In this document: positions 8,192 to 15,867 of the stretch, piece after piece
Numbering within the stretch: position 1 is the first letter of the stretch
Layout of the letters: the number at the start of each line of letters is the position of its first letter
From: JBCBGF01 sp039193455
GTDB lineage: Bacteria; Pseudomonadota; Alphaproteobacteria; Rhodobacterales; Rhodobacteraceae
Assembly (NCBI GenBank): GCA_039193455.1
Contig: JBCCWO010000020.1
Coordinates: 1 to 64,000 of the forward strand
DNA: 64,000 nucleotides
Direction: 5' to 3'
The notes under the pieces: model-generated
The model's database searches: none
What the model was told of the DNA's origin: nothing
The model's input: the letters and a program-made list of their open reading frames with translations, nothing else
Made by a program: the position numbers and the translations under genes

Positions 8192-8788
8192 ATGGCAAAG
8201 GCACCCCGGGCATGGCAGCGCATGCTTTCGGGCCGGCGTCTGGATCTGTTGGATCCGACGCCAATGGACATCGAGATCGAGGATATTGCCCATGGGCTGG
8301 CCTTTGTGGCGCGCTGGAACGGGCAGACCGCCGGGGACTATCCCTATTCCGTGGCAGAGCATTCGCTGCTGGTTGAGACGATTTTCGCCAGAATAGTGTC
8401 TGATGCCCCGCATAGATGGCGCCTGGCCGCGCTTTTGCACGATGCGCCGGAATACGTGATCGGGGACATGATTTCCCCGGTCAAGGCGGCGGTGGGCCCC
8501 GGCTATGCCCATCTGGACGACCGGCTGACCTCGGCCATCCACCTGCGCTTTGGCCTGCCCGCGGCGTTGCCGAAAACCGTTAAACGCCAGATCAAGCGCG
8601 CCGACCGCGTCTCGGCCTGGCTGGAGGCCACGCAGATTGCAGGGTTCAGCGTGACAGAGGCCAACCGCTTCTTCGGCACCCCGCCGGACCACCTGCTTGA
8701 CGGGCTGTCCATCGCGTTGCGGCCCCCGGCCCAGGTGCGGGCCGCGTACCTTTCACGGCACAAAGATCTTTTGGAGCTTTGCGCATGA
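8192..8788 (+). CDS. HD-domain hydrolase (YfbR-like)
   Basis: This 198-residue protein carries an HD-type metal-binding core: SVAEHSLLVE, LLHDAPEYVIGD and KRADRVSAWLEA. This is the pattern of YfbR-like 5'-nucleotidase or phosphohydrolase proteins. Such enzymes hydrolyse phosphomonoesters of nucleotides with a divalent metal. The start at 8192 is set by the GGAGG site at 8182-8186; the open frame upstream is not preceded by one. The stop overlaps the GNAT gene start (ATGA), so the two are probably co-expressed. Confidence 0.86.
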   Translation: MAKAPRAWQRMLSGRRLDLLDPTPMDIEIEDIAHGLAFVARWNGQTAGDYPYSVAEHSLLVETIFARIVSDAPHRWRLAALLHDAPEYVIGDMISPVKAAVGPGYAHLDDRLTSAIHLRFGLPAALPKTVKRQIKRADRVSAWLEATQIAGFSVTEANRFFGTPPDHLLDGLSIALRPPAQVRAAYLSRHKDLLELCA

Positions 8789-9267
8789 TCGTCCACCCGG
8801 CGACCACCGACGACGCTGCGGCGATGGCCGAGATCCTGAACGGCCTGATCGCCGCCGGGGGCACCACGGCGCTTGAGACACCGCTGACGCCCAAACAGAT
8901 GGCGCAATGGATCACCCAGCACCCCGGGCGCAGCGCCTGGCATGTGTGCGTCGGCGCGGATGACCGCATTCTCGGCTTTCAGTTGGCCGAGCCACACCCG
9001 AACCTGCCCGACGACGCCATCGACATCGCAAGCTTCGCCAGGATCGGGGCAGGGGGCCAGGGTGTAGGTGCGGCGCTTTTTGCCGCAACGTCCGCGGCGT
9101 GTCGCAGCCTTGGCTATGCCTGGATCAACGCCTCAATCCGGTCCGACAATCGCAGCGGATTGATCTACTACACCCGCATGGGGTTCGTCGATTGGCACAG
9201 CGACCCTGTCGCCCGGCTTTCGGACGGCACGGTCACCGGCAAAACGCATAAGCGTTTCGATCTATAG
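8785..9267 (+). CDS. GNAT family N-acetyltransferase
   Basis: This 160-residue protein has the GNAT fold layout. It has an N-terminal ATTDDAAAMAEILN helix, a central IDIASFARIGAGGQGVGAALF segment containing the acetyl-CoA pyrophosphate-binding (R/Q)xxGxG/A-like loop, and the C-terminal NRSGLIYYTRMGFVDW motif. The substrate is unknown; phosphinothricin-acetyltransferase-like members look similar. The ATG at 8785 overlaps the stop of the HD gene. The regA stop follows five bases later on the other strand. Confidence 0.85.
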   Translation: MIVHPATTDDAAAMAEILNGLIAAGGTTALETPLTPKQMAQWITQHPGRSAWHVCVGADDRILGFQLAEPHPNLPDDAIDIASFARIGAGGQGVGAALFAATSAACRSLGYAWINASIRSDNRSGLIYYTRMGFVDWHSDPVARLSDGTVTGKTHKRFDL

Positions 9268-9271
9268 GGCG

Positions 9272-9826
9272 TCAGCGTGGGCTGCGCTTAGCCAGGATCC
9301 GCTGCAGCGTCCGGCGGTGCATATTCAGACGCCGCGCGGTTTCGCTCACATTGCGATCACAAAGCTCATAGACCCGCTGAATATGCTCCCACCGCACCCG
9401 GTCGGCCGACATCGGGTTTTCGGGCGGCGGCGGCAGCTCATCCGACGTGGCCAGCAGGGCCGCCGTCACGTCATTGGCATCCGCGGGCTTCGACAGGTAA
9501 TCTGTCGCACCGATCTTCACGGCGGCCACGGCGGTGGCGATCGCGCCATAGCCGGTCAGCACAACCACGCGGCTGTCGGGGCGCCGATCCCGGATGGTCT
9601 CCACCACATCCAGTCCGTTGCCATCATCAAGCCGAAGGTCGATCACCGCATAGGCCGGCGGGCGCGCCGTCGCGATGGCACGGCCCGCCGTCACGGACCC
9701 CGCGGTCTCCACTTCAAATCCACGTTTCTCCATTGCGCGGGCAAGGCGCTTCAGAAACGGCTCGTCGTCATCGACAACCAGCAAGGTACGATCCTCGCCG
9801 ATGTCCTGCAAAGCACGTTCAGGCAT
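9272..9826 (-). CDS. regA: Redox response regulator RegA/PrrA
   Basis: RegA is the DNA-binding partner of the RegB kinase and controls photosynthesis, respiration, carbon and nitrogen fixation genes according to redox state. The 184-residue protein has a receiver domain with the acidic pocket DDDE near residues 19-22, the phospho-acceptor D63 and the conserved KP pair (LSKPAD). A proline linker (ELPPPPENP) follows, then a C-terminal Fis-type helix-turn-helix (NVSETARRLNMHRRTLQRIL). This matches RegA/PrrA/ActR in length and layout. It is downstream of senC and opposite to regB, as in Rhodobacter. Confidence 0.97.
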   Translation of the reverse strand: MPERALQDIGEDRTLLVVDDDEPFLKRLARAMEKRGFEVETAGSVTAGRAIATARPPAYAVIDLRLDDGNGLDVVETIRDRRPDSRVVVLTGYGAIATAVAAVKIGATDYLSKPADANDVTAALLATSDELPPPPENPMSADRVRWEHIQRVYELCDRNVSETARRLNMHRRTLQRILAKRSPR

Positions 9827-9895
9827 TTGGTTCCCTTCGCATTATATTATTAGCAATGACGATAGGTCGCAGCCTAAGCCCGGTCAAACCCTTGA

Positions 9896-10513
9896 TCACG
9901 CCGCATCGAGGAAGCAGGCGGCTTGTTCGGCCAGTTGTTTGGGCGAAAGTTCGCGGCGGAAAAACTCGACAAAGCCGTGTTTCGGCAGAACCAGGTAGGA
10001 AAAGGTCGAGTGATCGACGAGGTAAAACTCGTCCTCCGTATCCTGCTTGCGATAGTATGTGCGGTACGCCTGCGACACCGCGGCCACCTGTTCCGGGGTC
10101 CCGGTCAGGCCCAACATGTCGTCATGCAGATAGTCGGTGTACTGGGCCATAACCTCGGGCGTGTCCCGCTCGGGATCGATGGAAATGAACACCGGCAGCA
10201 TGTCCCGCCCGTCTTCGCGCAGCAAATCAATGGCGTCGGCATTGCGCACCGTATCGATGGGGCAAACGTCCGGACAGAACGTATAACCGAAGTAAATAAG
10301 GGCTGGTTTTGTGATCACATCCGCATCGGTCACCGTCTCGCCCGTCTCGGAGACCAGCGTGAAGGGCCCACCAATCTCACCCGCGCCACCGGCAATGGAT
10401 GATGCGCGGCATTGCGCAAACTGATCCTCGGGCTCGCCGCTGCCCATCAGGTATAGGGCGCCCATTCCTGCGACGGCGATCAGGACGGCGGCAATTGCGA
10501 TCATTCTGGTCAT
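9896..10513 (-). CDS. senC: SCO/SenC (PrrC) copper-binding protein
   Basis: SenC/PrrC/Sco proteins are membrane-anchored thioredoxin-fold proteins that deliver copper to cytochrome oxidase and affect signalling to RegB. The 205-residue product has one N-terminal membrane anchor (residues 4-23), the copper-binding CPDVC motif (C80, C84) and the downstream conserved histidine in DHSTF. The ATG at 10513 is chosen because the anchor begins right after it. The gene sits between regA (69 bases away) and the divergent regB, the usual prrB-prrC-prrA arrangement. Confidence 0.93.
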   Translation of the reverse strand: MTRMIAIAAVLIAVAGMGALYLMGSGEPEDQFAQCRASSIAGGAGEIGGPFTLVSETGETVTDADVITKPALIYFGYTFCPDVCPIDTVRNADAIDLLREDGRDMLPVFISIDPERDTPEVMAQYTDYLHDDMLGLTGTPEQVAAVSQAYRTYYRKQDTEDEFYLVDHSTFSYLVLPKHGFVEFFRRELSPKQLAEQAACFLDAA

Positions 10514-10619
10514 ACTGCATCCCCGGTCGGTTTCGGGCGGGTCGGATTGATCCATCCCGCACCCGCGCCTACAACAAGCGAAACGTTGGTGCCAATCACA
10601 GATATGTAGGCGCAGATGC

Positions 10620-12017
10620 ATGGCCACACCTAGCCTAGGACTTTTCGACGCACGTCACCGCGTGAACTGGGTTCGGCTGCGGACTGTTATCGTTTTGAGG
10701 TGGATTGCCATCGCAGGACAGCTTTCGGCGATCACGGTGGCACAACGACTCTTTGACCTCAATCTCGACCTTGGGCTCGCCTTCCTTGCCATCGGCGCAT
10801 CAATCACCGCGAACCTGATCGCCATCTTCGTCTATCCCGAGAACAAGCGCCTGTCCGAGGCCGAGGTTGCCTCGCATCTGGTGTTCGACATCGCGCAGCT
10901 GGGGTTCTTGCTTTATCTCACCGGCGGGCTTCATAACCCGTTCGCCTTGCTGATCCTGGTGCCGGTCACCGTCTCGGCGACCGCGCTGCAATTGCGGACC
11001 ACGGTGTTTCTGGGCGCCGTCGCCATTCTGGTGGTGACGTTCGTTGCGCAATACCACGTGCCGCTGCGCACCGATCTTGGGTTCATCATGAGGATGCCCA
11101 CCGATTTCGTGTTCGGCTTCTGGGTTGCCATCGTGATCGGCGTGGTGTTCCTGGCCGGTTTCGCCCAGCGCGTCACCTCCGAAATCCACGCGATGTCCGA
11201 CGCATTGGTGGCCACGCAGATGGCGCTGGCCCGCGAACAGAAGCTGACCGACCTGGGTGGCGTGGTGGCCGCAGCGGCGCATGAGCTCGGCACACCGCTG
11301 GCGACCATCAAGCTTGTCAGCTCAGAATTGATGGACGAGCTGGAAAACCGGCCCGAGCTGCAAGAGGATATGGCGCTGATCCGGGATCAGGCGGACCGGT
11401 GCCGCGATATCCTGCGCTCGATGGGCCGGGCGGGGAAGGATGACCTGCATCTCAAGCAAAGCCTCGTCTCTGCCGTGATCAAGGAAGCAGCGGAACCGCA
11501 TGAGGATCGCGGCGTGAAGATCAACTACGACATTGCCCCGATGGACGGCGCCGATCCACGCCAGCCTGTCGTCCAGCGCCGGCCCGAGATCATCCACGGA
11601 TTGCGGAACCTCGTTCAGAACGCAGTGGATTTTGCGCGCGAAGACGTCTGGATCGACGTGCGCTGGAACGACGAAATCGTGGCGTTTCGGATCATAGATG
11701 ACGGGCCGGGCTTTCCGATCCAGGTGCTGGGCCGGATCGGCGACCCGTTCGTGCGGCTGCGCCGTACCCAGACCACCGAAACCGAACGCCCCGAATACGA
11801 AGGGATGGGGCTGGGGCTGTTCATCGCAAAGACGTTGCTCGAGCGTTCGGGGGCCGAGCTTAGCTTTGCCAATGGGCGCGACCCTCTGGCGGCAAAACCC
11901 GCCCCAACCGAGCGGACCGGCGCGATTGTCGATGCGGTTTGGCCGCGGGCCAGCATCGTCATCGCCGAGGATCAGGCCGTCGCCGGGCTGGGGCAAAACC
12001 AACCGATTCAGGTCTAA
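10620..12017 (+). CDS. regB: Redox sensor histidine kinase RegB/PrrB
   Basis: RegB is a membrane kinase that senses the quinone pool and a redox-active cysteine and phosphorylates RegA. The 465-residue protein has about six N-terminal membrane segments (residues 20-180), the quinone-binding heptapeptide GGLHNPF at 102-108, the phospho-acceptor H221 in AAAAHELGTPLATI, and C261 in the DRCRDIL stretch that corresponds to the redox switch cysteine. The ATPase domain follows with N, G1 (DDGPGF) and G2 (GMGLGLFIA) boxes. All known redox-sensing elements are present, so it should be functional. Divergent from senC-regA. Confidence 0.97.
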   Translation: MATPSLGLFDARHRVNWVRLRTVIVLRWIAIAGQLSAITVAQRLFDLNLDLGLAFLAIGASITANLIAIFVYPENKRLSEAEVASHLVFDIAQLGFLLYLTGGLHNPFALLILVPVTVSATALQLRTTVFLGAVAILVVTFVAQYHVPLRTDLGFIMRMPTDFVFGFWVAIVIGVVFLAGFAQRVTSEIHAMSDALVATQMALAREQKLTDLGGVVAAAAHELGTPLATIKLVSSELMDELENRPELQEDMALIRDQADRCRDILRSMGRAGKDDLHLKQSLVSAVIKEAAEPHEDRGVKINYDIAPMDGADPRQPVVQRRPEIIHGLRNLVQNAVDFAREDVWIDVRWNDEIVAFRIIDDGPGFPIQVLGRIGDPFVRLRRTQTTETERPEYEGMGLGLFIAKTLLERSGAELSFANGRDPLAAKPAPTERTGAIVDAVWPRASIVIAEDQAVAGLGQNQPIQV

Positions 12018-12088
12018 AGCGCGCATCCGCCCGCGGCGTTAACATTGGCTTAAGGTTTATGACCCAATGATAAACGCGCTGTTGTTGG

Positions 12089-13675
12089 GTGTCTGCTGTG
12101 CAATTTTTCTCCGCCGATCTACTGACCGTCACGGTCGCCGCCGGCGCGTCGTTCTGCGCGACGCTGCTGGCCTTGGTGGCCTATGCGCGGCTGTCTGGCT
12201 TCCGCGCGACCAAAGCTGCCGTGGCGCCAGAGACACCCAGCACCGTCTTTCTGTTCCAGGACCGCCGGCTCATCGATGCGACCGCACCTGCGCAGGAGTT
12301 GCTTGAAGCCGCCCCAAAGGCAGCCGATGCTTGGGGCCAACTGACCGCGATCCTTGCGCCCGCGGGGCTGACCCTGCCGCAGGATCCTGACGCCGTCTTC
12401 TCGGAAGAACCGCAAACCCGGCTGTCCACGGACAACACACGCGATGTCAAGATCGAGCGCGTTGGCGAATGCGTGCGCGTGACCATTGCTGAACGACGGG
12501 CCGACAGCGCGGTGACCGAGGTGGAAACGCTGGCCTGGCGCGCCACACAGGACGAACTGACGACACTGCGTGCCTCAACCGACGGGTTGCCTTACCTGGT
12601 CTGGCGACAAGGGGCCGACGGATCGATCCAATGGACAAACAGAGCCTATTTTGCCCTGATCGATCGGATGTTTCCCGATCTGCCCTTCCAAACCTGGCCG
12701 CCCGCGCACCTGTTTGACGGCGAGGCCCTGGCCCGCATCGCCAAGGCGGGCACGCCTGAGCGTCTGGCCCTTCGAAATCCGGGCAGCAACCGCACCCAAT
12801 GGTATGAATGCACGTCACAACCGCTTGGCGACGACCGCCTGTTCTCAGCCATAAACGTCGATGATGCCGTCAGTGCGGAAAGCCACAGGCAGGCGTTTAC
12901 CCAAACCCTGGCGCGCACGTTCTCGCACCTGACCGCCGGGCTCGCGGTTTTCGACAAGACGCGCCGCCTGGCGCTGTTCAACCCCGCGCTGACCGACCTA
13001 ACCACGCTTTCGGCCGAGTTTCTGGCCGCGCGGCCCACGCTATTCACCCTGCTTGACCGGCTGCGGGACAAGCAGATGATCCCGGAGCCCAAGGATTACA
13101 TCGGCTGGCGCGACCAGATGGCCGAGCTGGAAGAAGCCGCCCAGAACGGAACCTATTCCGAGATCTGGTCGCTGCCCGCCGGGCGCACCTTTCGCGTGGC
13201 CGGGCGCCCGCACCCCGACGGCGCGATGGCCTTCCTGTTCGAAGATATCAGCGCGGAAATGTCTCTAACACGGCAATTTCGGTCCGAATTGGAGCTTGGG
13301 CAATCCGTGCTCGACAGTCTGGACGAAGGGATCGCCGTCTTCGCGCGCGACGGAACACTGACCCTGTCGAATGCGACGTATGACCGGCTTTGGCGTCCCG
13401 GCGGCGGGGGCAGTTCACTGGCCGATCCGATGACCGTGACCGAGGCGTCGCGGTTCTGGATGGCCGGGTGCCGCCCGAACCCGATCTGGGGGGAGATCCG
13501 CGATTTCGTTTTGCACGGCCGCGATCGCAGCGCCTGGAGCGACACGGTTCGTCTGACCAGTGGGCTCGATATGCTGTGCCGGGTAAAGCCGCTGACCGGG
13601 GGGGCCACGCTCATCGGGTTCTCGACGGTGACCACCAGCCGCCTGGGCGAGCAGATTGATCTGATCCGGGCCTGA
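12089..13675 (+). CDS. divL: DivL-like PAS-domain protein lacking a kinase domain
   Basis: The 528-residue protein has one N-terminal membrane segment (about residues 10-33) and then PAS-like modules at about 165-260, 275-390 and 400-500. The second starts HLTAGLAVFDKTRRLALFNPAL and the third VLDSLDEGIAVFARDGTLTLSN. It ends soon after the last PAS without H-box or ATPase motifs. Caulobacter DivL, which steers the CckA kinase and hence CtrA, ends in a kinase-like domain. From memory, the Rhodobacter capsulatus DivL lacks it, and tsaE follows divL in Caulobacter as here. The start codon is a GTG at 12089 or 12098, neither with a strong ribosome-binding site. Confidence 0.7.
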   Translation: MSAVQFFSADLLTVTVAAGASFCATLLALVAYARLSGFRATKAAVAPETPSTVFLFQDRRLIDATAPAQELLEAAPKAADAWGQLTAILAPAGLTLPQDPDAVFSEEPQTRLSTDNTRDVKIERVGECVRVTIAERRADSAVTEVETLAWRATQDELTTLRASTDGLPYLVWRQGADGSIQWTNRAYFALIDRMFPDLPFQTWPPAHLFDGEALARIAKAGTPERLALRNPGSNRTQWYECTSQPLGDDRLFSAINVDDAVSAESHRQAFTQTLARTFSHLTAGLAVFDKTRRLALFNPALTDLTTLSAEFLAARPTLFTLLDRLRDKQMIPEPKDYIGWRDQMAELEEAAQNGTYSEIWSLPAGRTFRVAGRPHPDGAMAFLFEDISAEMSLTRQFRSELELGQSVLDSLDEGIAVFARDGTLTLSNATYDRLWRPGGGGSSLADPMTVTEASRFWMAGCRPNPIWGEIRDFVLHGRDRSAWSDTVRLTSGLDMLCRVKPLTGGATLIGFSTVTTSRLGEQIDLIRA

Positions 13676-13716
13676 TCGGGCTTGCGGCGCGCGCGGCCCG
13701 GCGCCACAGTCGCGCC

Positions 13717-14214
13717 ATGGCCGACCCGCTTGCCGAAATCCCCTGCCCGACACCTGAGCATACGGCGCGCCTTGCCACCGCGCTGGCTCCACAGCTGGGG
13801 CCCGGCGACACCCTGTTGCTCAAAGGGGATATCGGTGCCGGAAAAACCCATTTTGCCCGCGCACTGATCCAATCCCGGCTCGCCGCAGCGGGGCTGTTCG
13901 AAGACGTGCCCTCACCCACATTCACGCTCGTGCAGACCTACTGGGATGGCACGGTCGAGATCTGGCATGCCGATCTCTATCGCCTCGGCGCGGCGCCCGA
14001 TCTGGCCGAGCTTGGGCTCGATGCCGCGTTCGAGACGGCGATCTGCCTCGTGGAATGGCCCGATCTGCTGGGTGCGCTGGCGCCGCCCGATGCGCTGACC
14101 ATCGCCTTTTCCCAGACGGGTGACACGCAGCGCACGCTCCGTCTCACCGGGCCCGACCGCTGGCGCCCGGTGATCGCGCCCGCGCAAAGCAAGGCGAGCG
14201 TGCAGCGTGTCTGA
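13717..14214 (+). CDS. tsaE: tRNA threonylcarbamoyladenosine biosynthesis ATPase TsaE
   Basis: TsaE is the ATPase that powers turnover of the TsaD-TsaB complex making t6A37 in tRNA. The 165-residue protein has the P-loop GDIGAGKT at residues 37-44, then the SPTFTLVQTYWDG switch segment, HADLYRLG, and EWPDLLG; all are diagnostic for the YjeE/TsaE family. It follows the divL-like gene by 41 bases and overlaps amgK by eight bases. TsaD is encoded 11.4 kb away at 1214. Confidence 0.96.
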   Translation: MADPLAEIPCPTPEHTARLATALAPQLGPGDTLLLKGDIGAGKTHFARALIQSRLAAAGLFEDVPSPTFTLVQTYWDGTVEIWHADLYRLGAAPDLAELGLDAAFETAICLVEWPDLLGALAPPDALTIAFSQTGDTQRTLRLTGPDRWRPVIAPAQSKASVQRV

Positions 14215-15205
14215 TCGAAGCGCAGAGATTGCGGCGTTTTTGAACGGTGCCGGTTGGGCAGATGCGGCGCAAGTCCCGCTTGCCGGGGACGCATCCGCAC
14301 GCCGGTACCTGCGCCTGAAGACCCGTGCCGGTGCGCAGGCAATCCTGATGGACGATCCCGCCCGCGACACGGACCGGTTCGCGCGCGTGGCCCGGCACCT
14401 GCACACGCTTGGCCTGAGCGCGCCCAATATCCTCGCCTCGGATCCGGCAAGTGGTCTCATGCTGCTGGAAGATCTGGGGGATGCCATCCTCGCCCCGCTT
14501 TGCGCGGACACGCCGGATGTTGAGCGAACGGTCTACGAAGCCGCCGTGGATGTCCTCATCGCGCTGCACCGGTCCCCCGCACCGCCTTGGGCCACGCCGT
14601 TCGATGCCGCCGTCATGGCCGAGCAGGCGACGCTGGTTTTGCCTTGGTATGCGGGCACCCACGCGGATGCGGACGCCTTTGAAACGCTGTTGCGCACGCG
14701 TCTCACGCGCCTCGACACCACGGCTCCGGTCCTCTTGCTCAGAGACTATCACGCCGAAAACCTGATCTGGTTGCCAGATCGCGCGGGCGTTGCGCGGATC
14801 GGCCTGCTCGACTTTCAGGATGCGGTGGCCGGGCACCCCGCTTATGATCTGGCCTCGCTCATCGCCGATGCGCGGCGTGATCTGGCCCCCGGTCTGGGGG
14901 ACCATCTGACGGGGTACTACGCCCAAGAGACCGGCTACGACCCGGACGCGCTTTCGCGTGAGGTCGCAACTCTTTCGGTTCAGCGCTGTTTGCGGATCCT
15001 TGGCATCTTTACCCGGCTCAGCCTGCGGGATGGCAAGGCGCATTACGTCGACCTGATCCCCCGGGTCTGGCGGCAACTGACAACCGCCCTGGAAAACTGC
15101 AACGATCCGGTTCTGAAAGACTCTATTCTGGCGCAACTCCCACCACCTGACACCGCCCACCTTGCCCGATTGACCAACCGATGCCGCACCCAACCGACGC
15201 CGTGA
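14207..15205 (+). CDS. amgK: N-acetylmuramate/N-acetylglucosamine kinase AmgK
   Basis: AmgK phosphorylates recovered cell-wall MurNAc (and GlcNAc) at the anomeric position for the MurU recycling route, which bypasses de novo UDP-MurNAc synthesis. The 332-residue protein is an aminoglycoside-phosphotransferase-fold kinase with the catalytic loop RDYHAEN (D180, N185) and the metal motif DFQD (202-205), a GDASARRYLRL nucleotide loop and the LLEDLGD hinge. Its identity is supported by the murU neighbour, which overlaps it by 25 bases. Without that context it could only be called an APH-family kinase. Confidence 0.88.
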   Translation: MSDRSAEIAAFLNGAGWADAAQVPLAGDASARRYLRLKTRAGAQAILMDDPARDTDRFARVARHLHTLGLSAPNILASDPASGLMLLEDLGDAILAPLCADTPDVERTVYEAAVDVLIALHRSPAPPWATPFDAAVMAEQATLVLPWYAGTHADADAFETLLRTRLTRLDTTAPVLLLRDYHAENLIWLPDRAGVARIGLLDFQDAVAGHPAYDLASLIADARRDLAPGLGDHLTGYYAQETGYDPDALSREVATLSVQRCLRILGIFTRLSLRDGKAHYVDLIPRVWRQLTTALENCNDPVLKDSILAQLPPPDTAHLARLTNRCRTQPTP

Positions 15206-15867
15206 TGATCTTTGCCGCCGGGTTCGGGACGCGCATGGGGGCGCTGACGGCCGAGCGTCCGAAGCCCTTGATCGAGGTTGCAGGCCGCCCGCTGATCGAA
15301 CACGCCCTGGCCCCCGCGGCAGAGGCGGGGCTGTTGCGTGTCGCCGTGAACGCGCATTATCGCGCGGATCAAATGCGCGCTTATCTGGCGGACCGCCCCG
15401 TGACACTGCTGGAAGAGCGGCCCGAGATCCTCGATACCGGCGGCGGGCTGAAAAACGCGACGCCGCATCTCGCGGCTGATCCCGTCTATACGCTGAACTC
15501 AGACGCGGTGTGGTCGGGGCCAAACCCGCTTGATGTTCTCGCCGGCGGCTGGCGCCCGGATGAAATGGACGCGCTTCTCCTTTTGGTTCCCGAAGAGCGC
15601 ACCCATGGTCGGTTAACCGACGGCGATTTCGATCTGGACCCGGCACAACGTCTGATCCGCAAAGGGCCGTACGTCTACACCGGGGCGCAGATCATCCGCA
15701 CCGGGCCCGTGCGGGACGTCCCCGATCGCGTGTTTTCTCTGAACCGGGTGTGGGACGTGTTTGCCGCGGAACAGAGACTGTTTGGCGCAGTCTATCCTGG
15801 CCATTGGTGCGATGTCGGCCACCCCGGCGGCATTGCCGAGGCCGAGCGTATGGTCGGCTATGTTTGA
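15181..15867 (+). CDS. murU: N-acetylmuramate alpha-1-phosphate uridylyltransferase MurU
   Basis: MurU converts MurNAc-1-phosphate and UTP to UDP-MurNAc, completing cell-wall recycling begun by AmgK. The 228-residue protein has the nucleotidyltransferase signature FAAGFGTRMG followed by ERPKPLIEV, the DTGGG loop, and the NSDAVW metal site. The usual start 15181 lacks a clear ribosome-binding site. An internal ATG at 15205 would overlap the amgK stop as TGATG, but would remove residues that homologues have. It overlaps addB by eight bases. Confidence 0.88.
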   Translation: MPHPTDAVMIFAAGFGTRMGALTAERPKPLIEVAGRPLIEHALAPAAEAGLLRVAVNAHYRADQMRAYLADRPVTLLEERPEILDTGGGLKNATPHLAADPVYTLNSDAVWSGPNPLDVLAGGWRPDEMDALLLLVPEERTHGRLTDGDFDLDPAQRLIRKGPYVYTGAQIIRTGPVRDVPDRVFSLNRVWDVFAAEQRLFGAVYPGHWCDVGHPGGIAEAERMVGYV

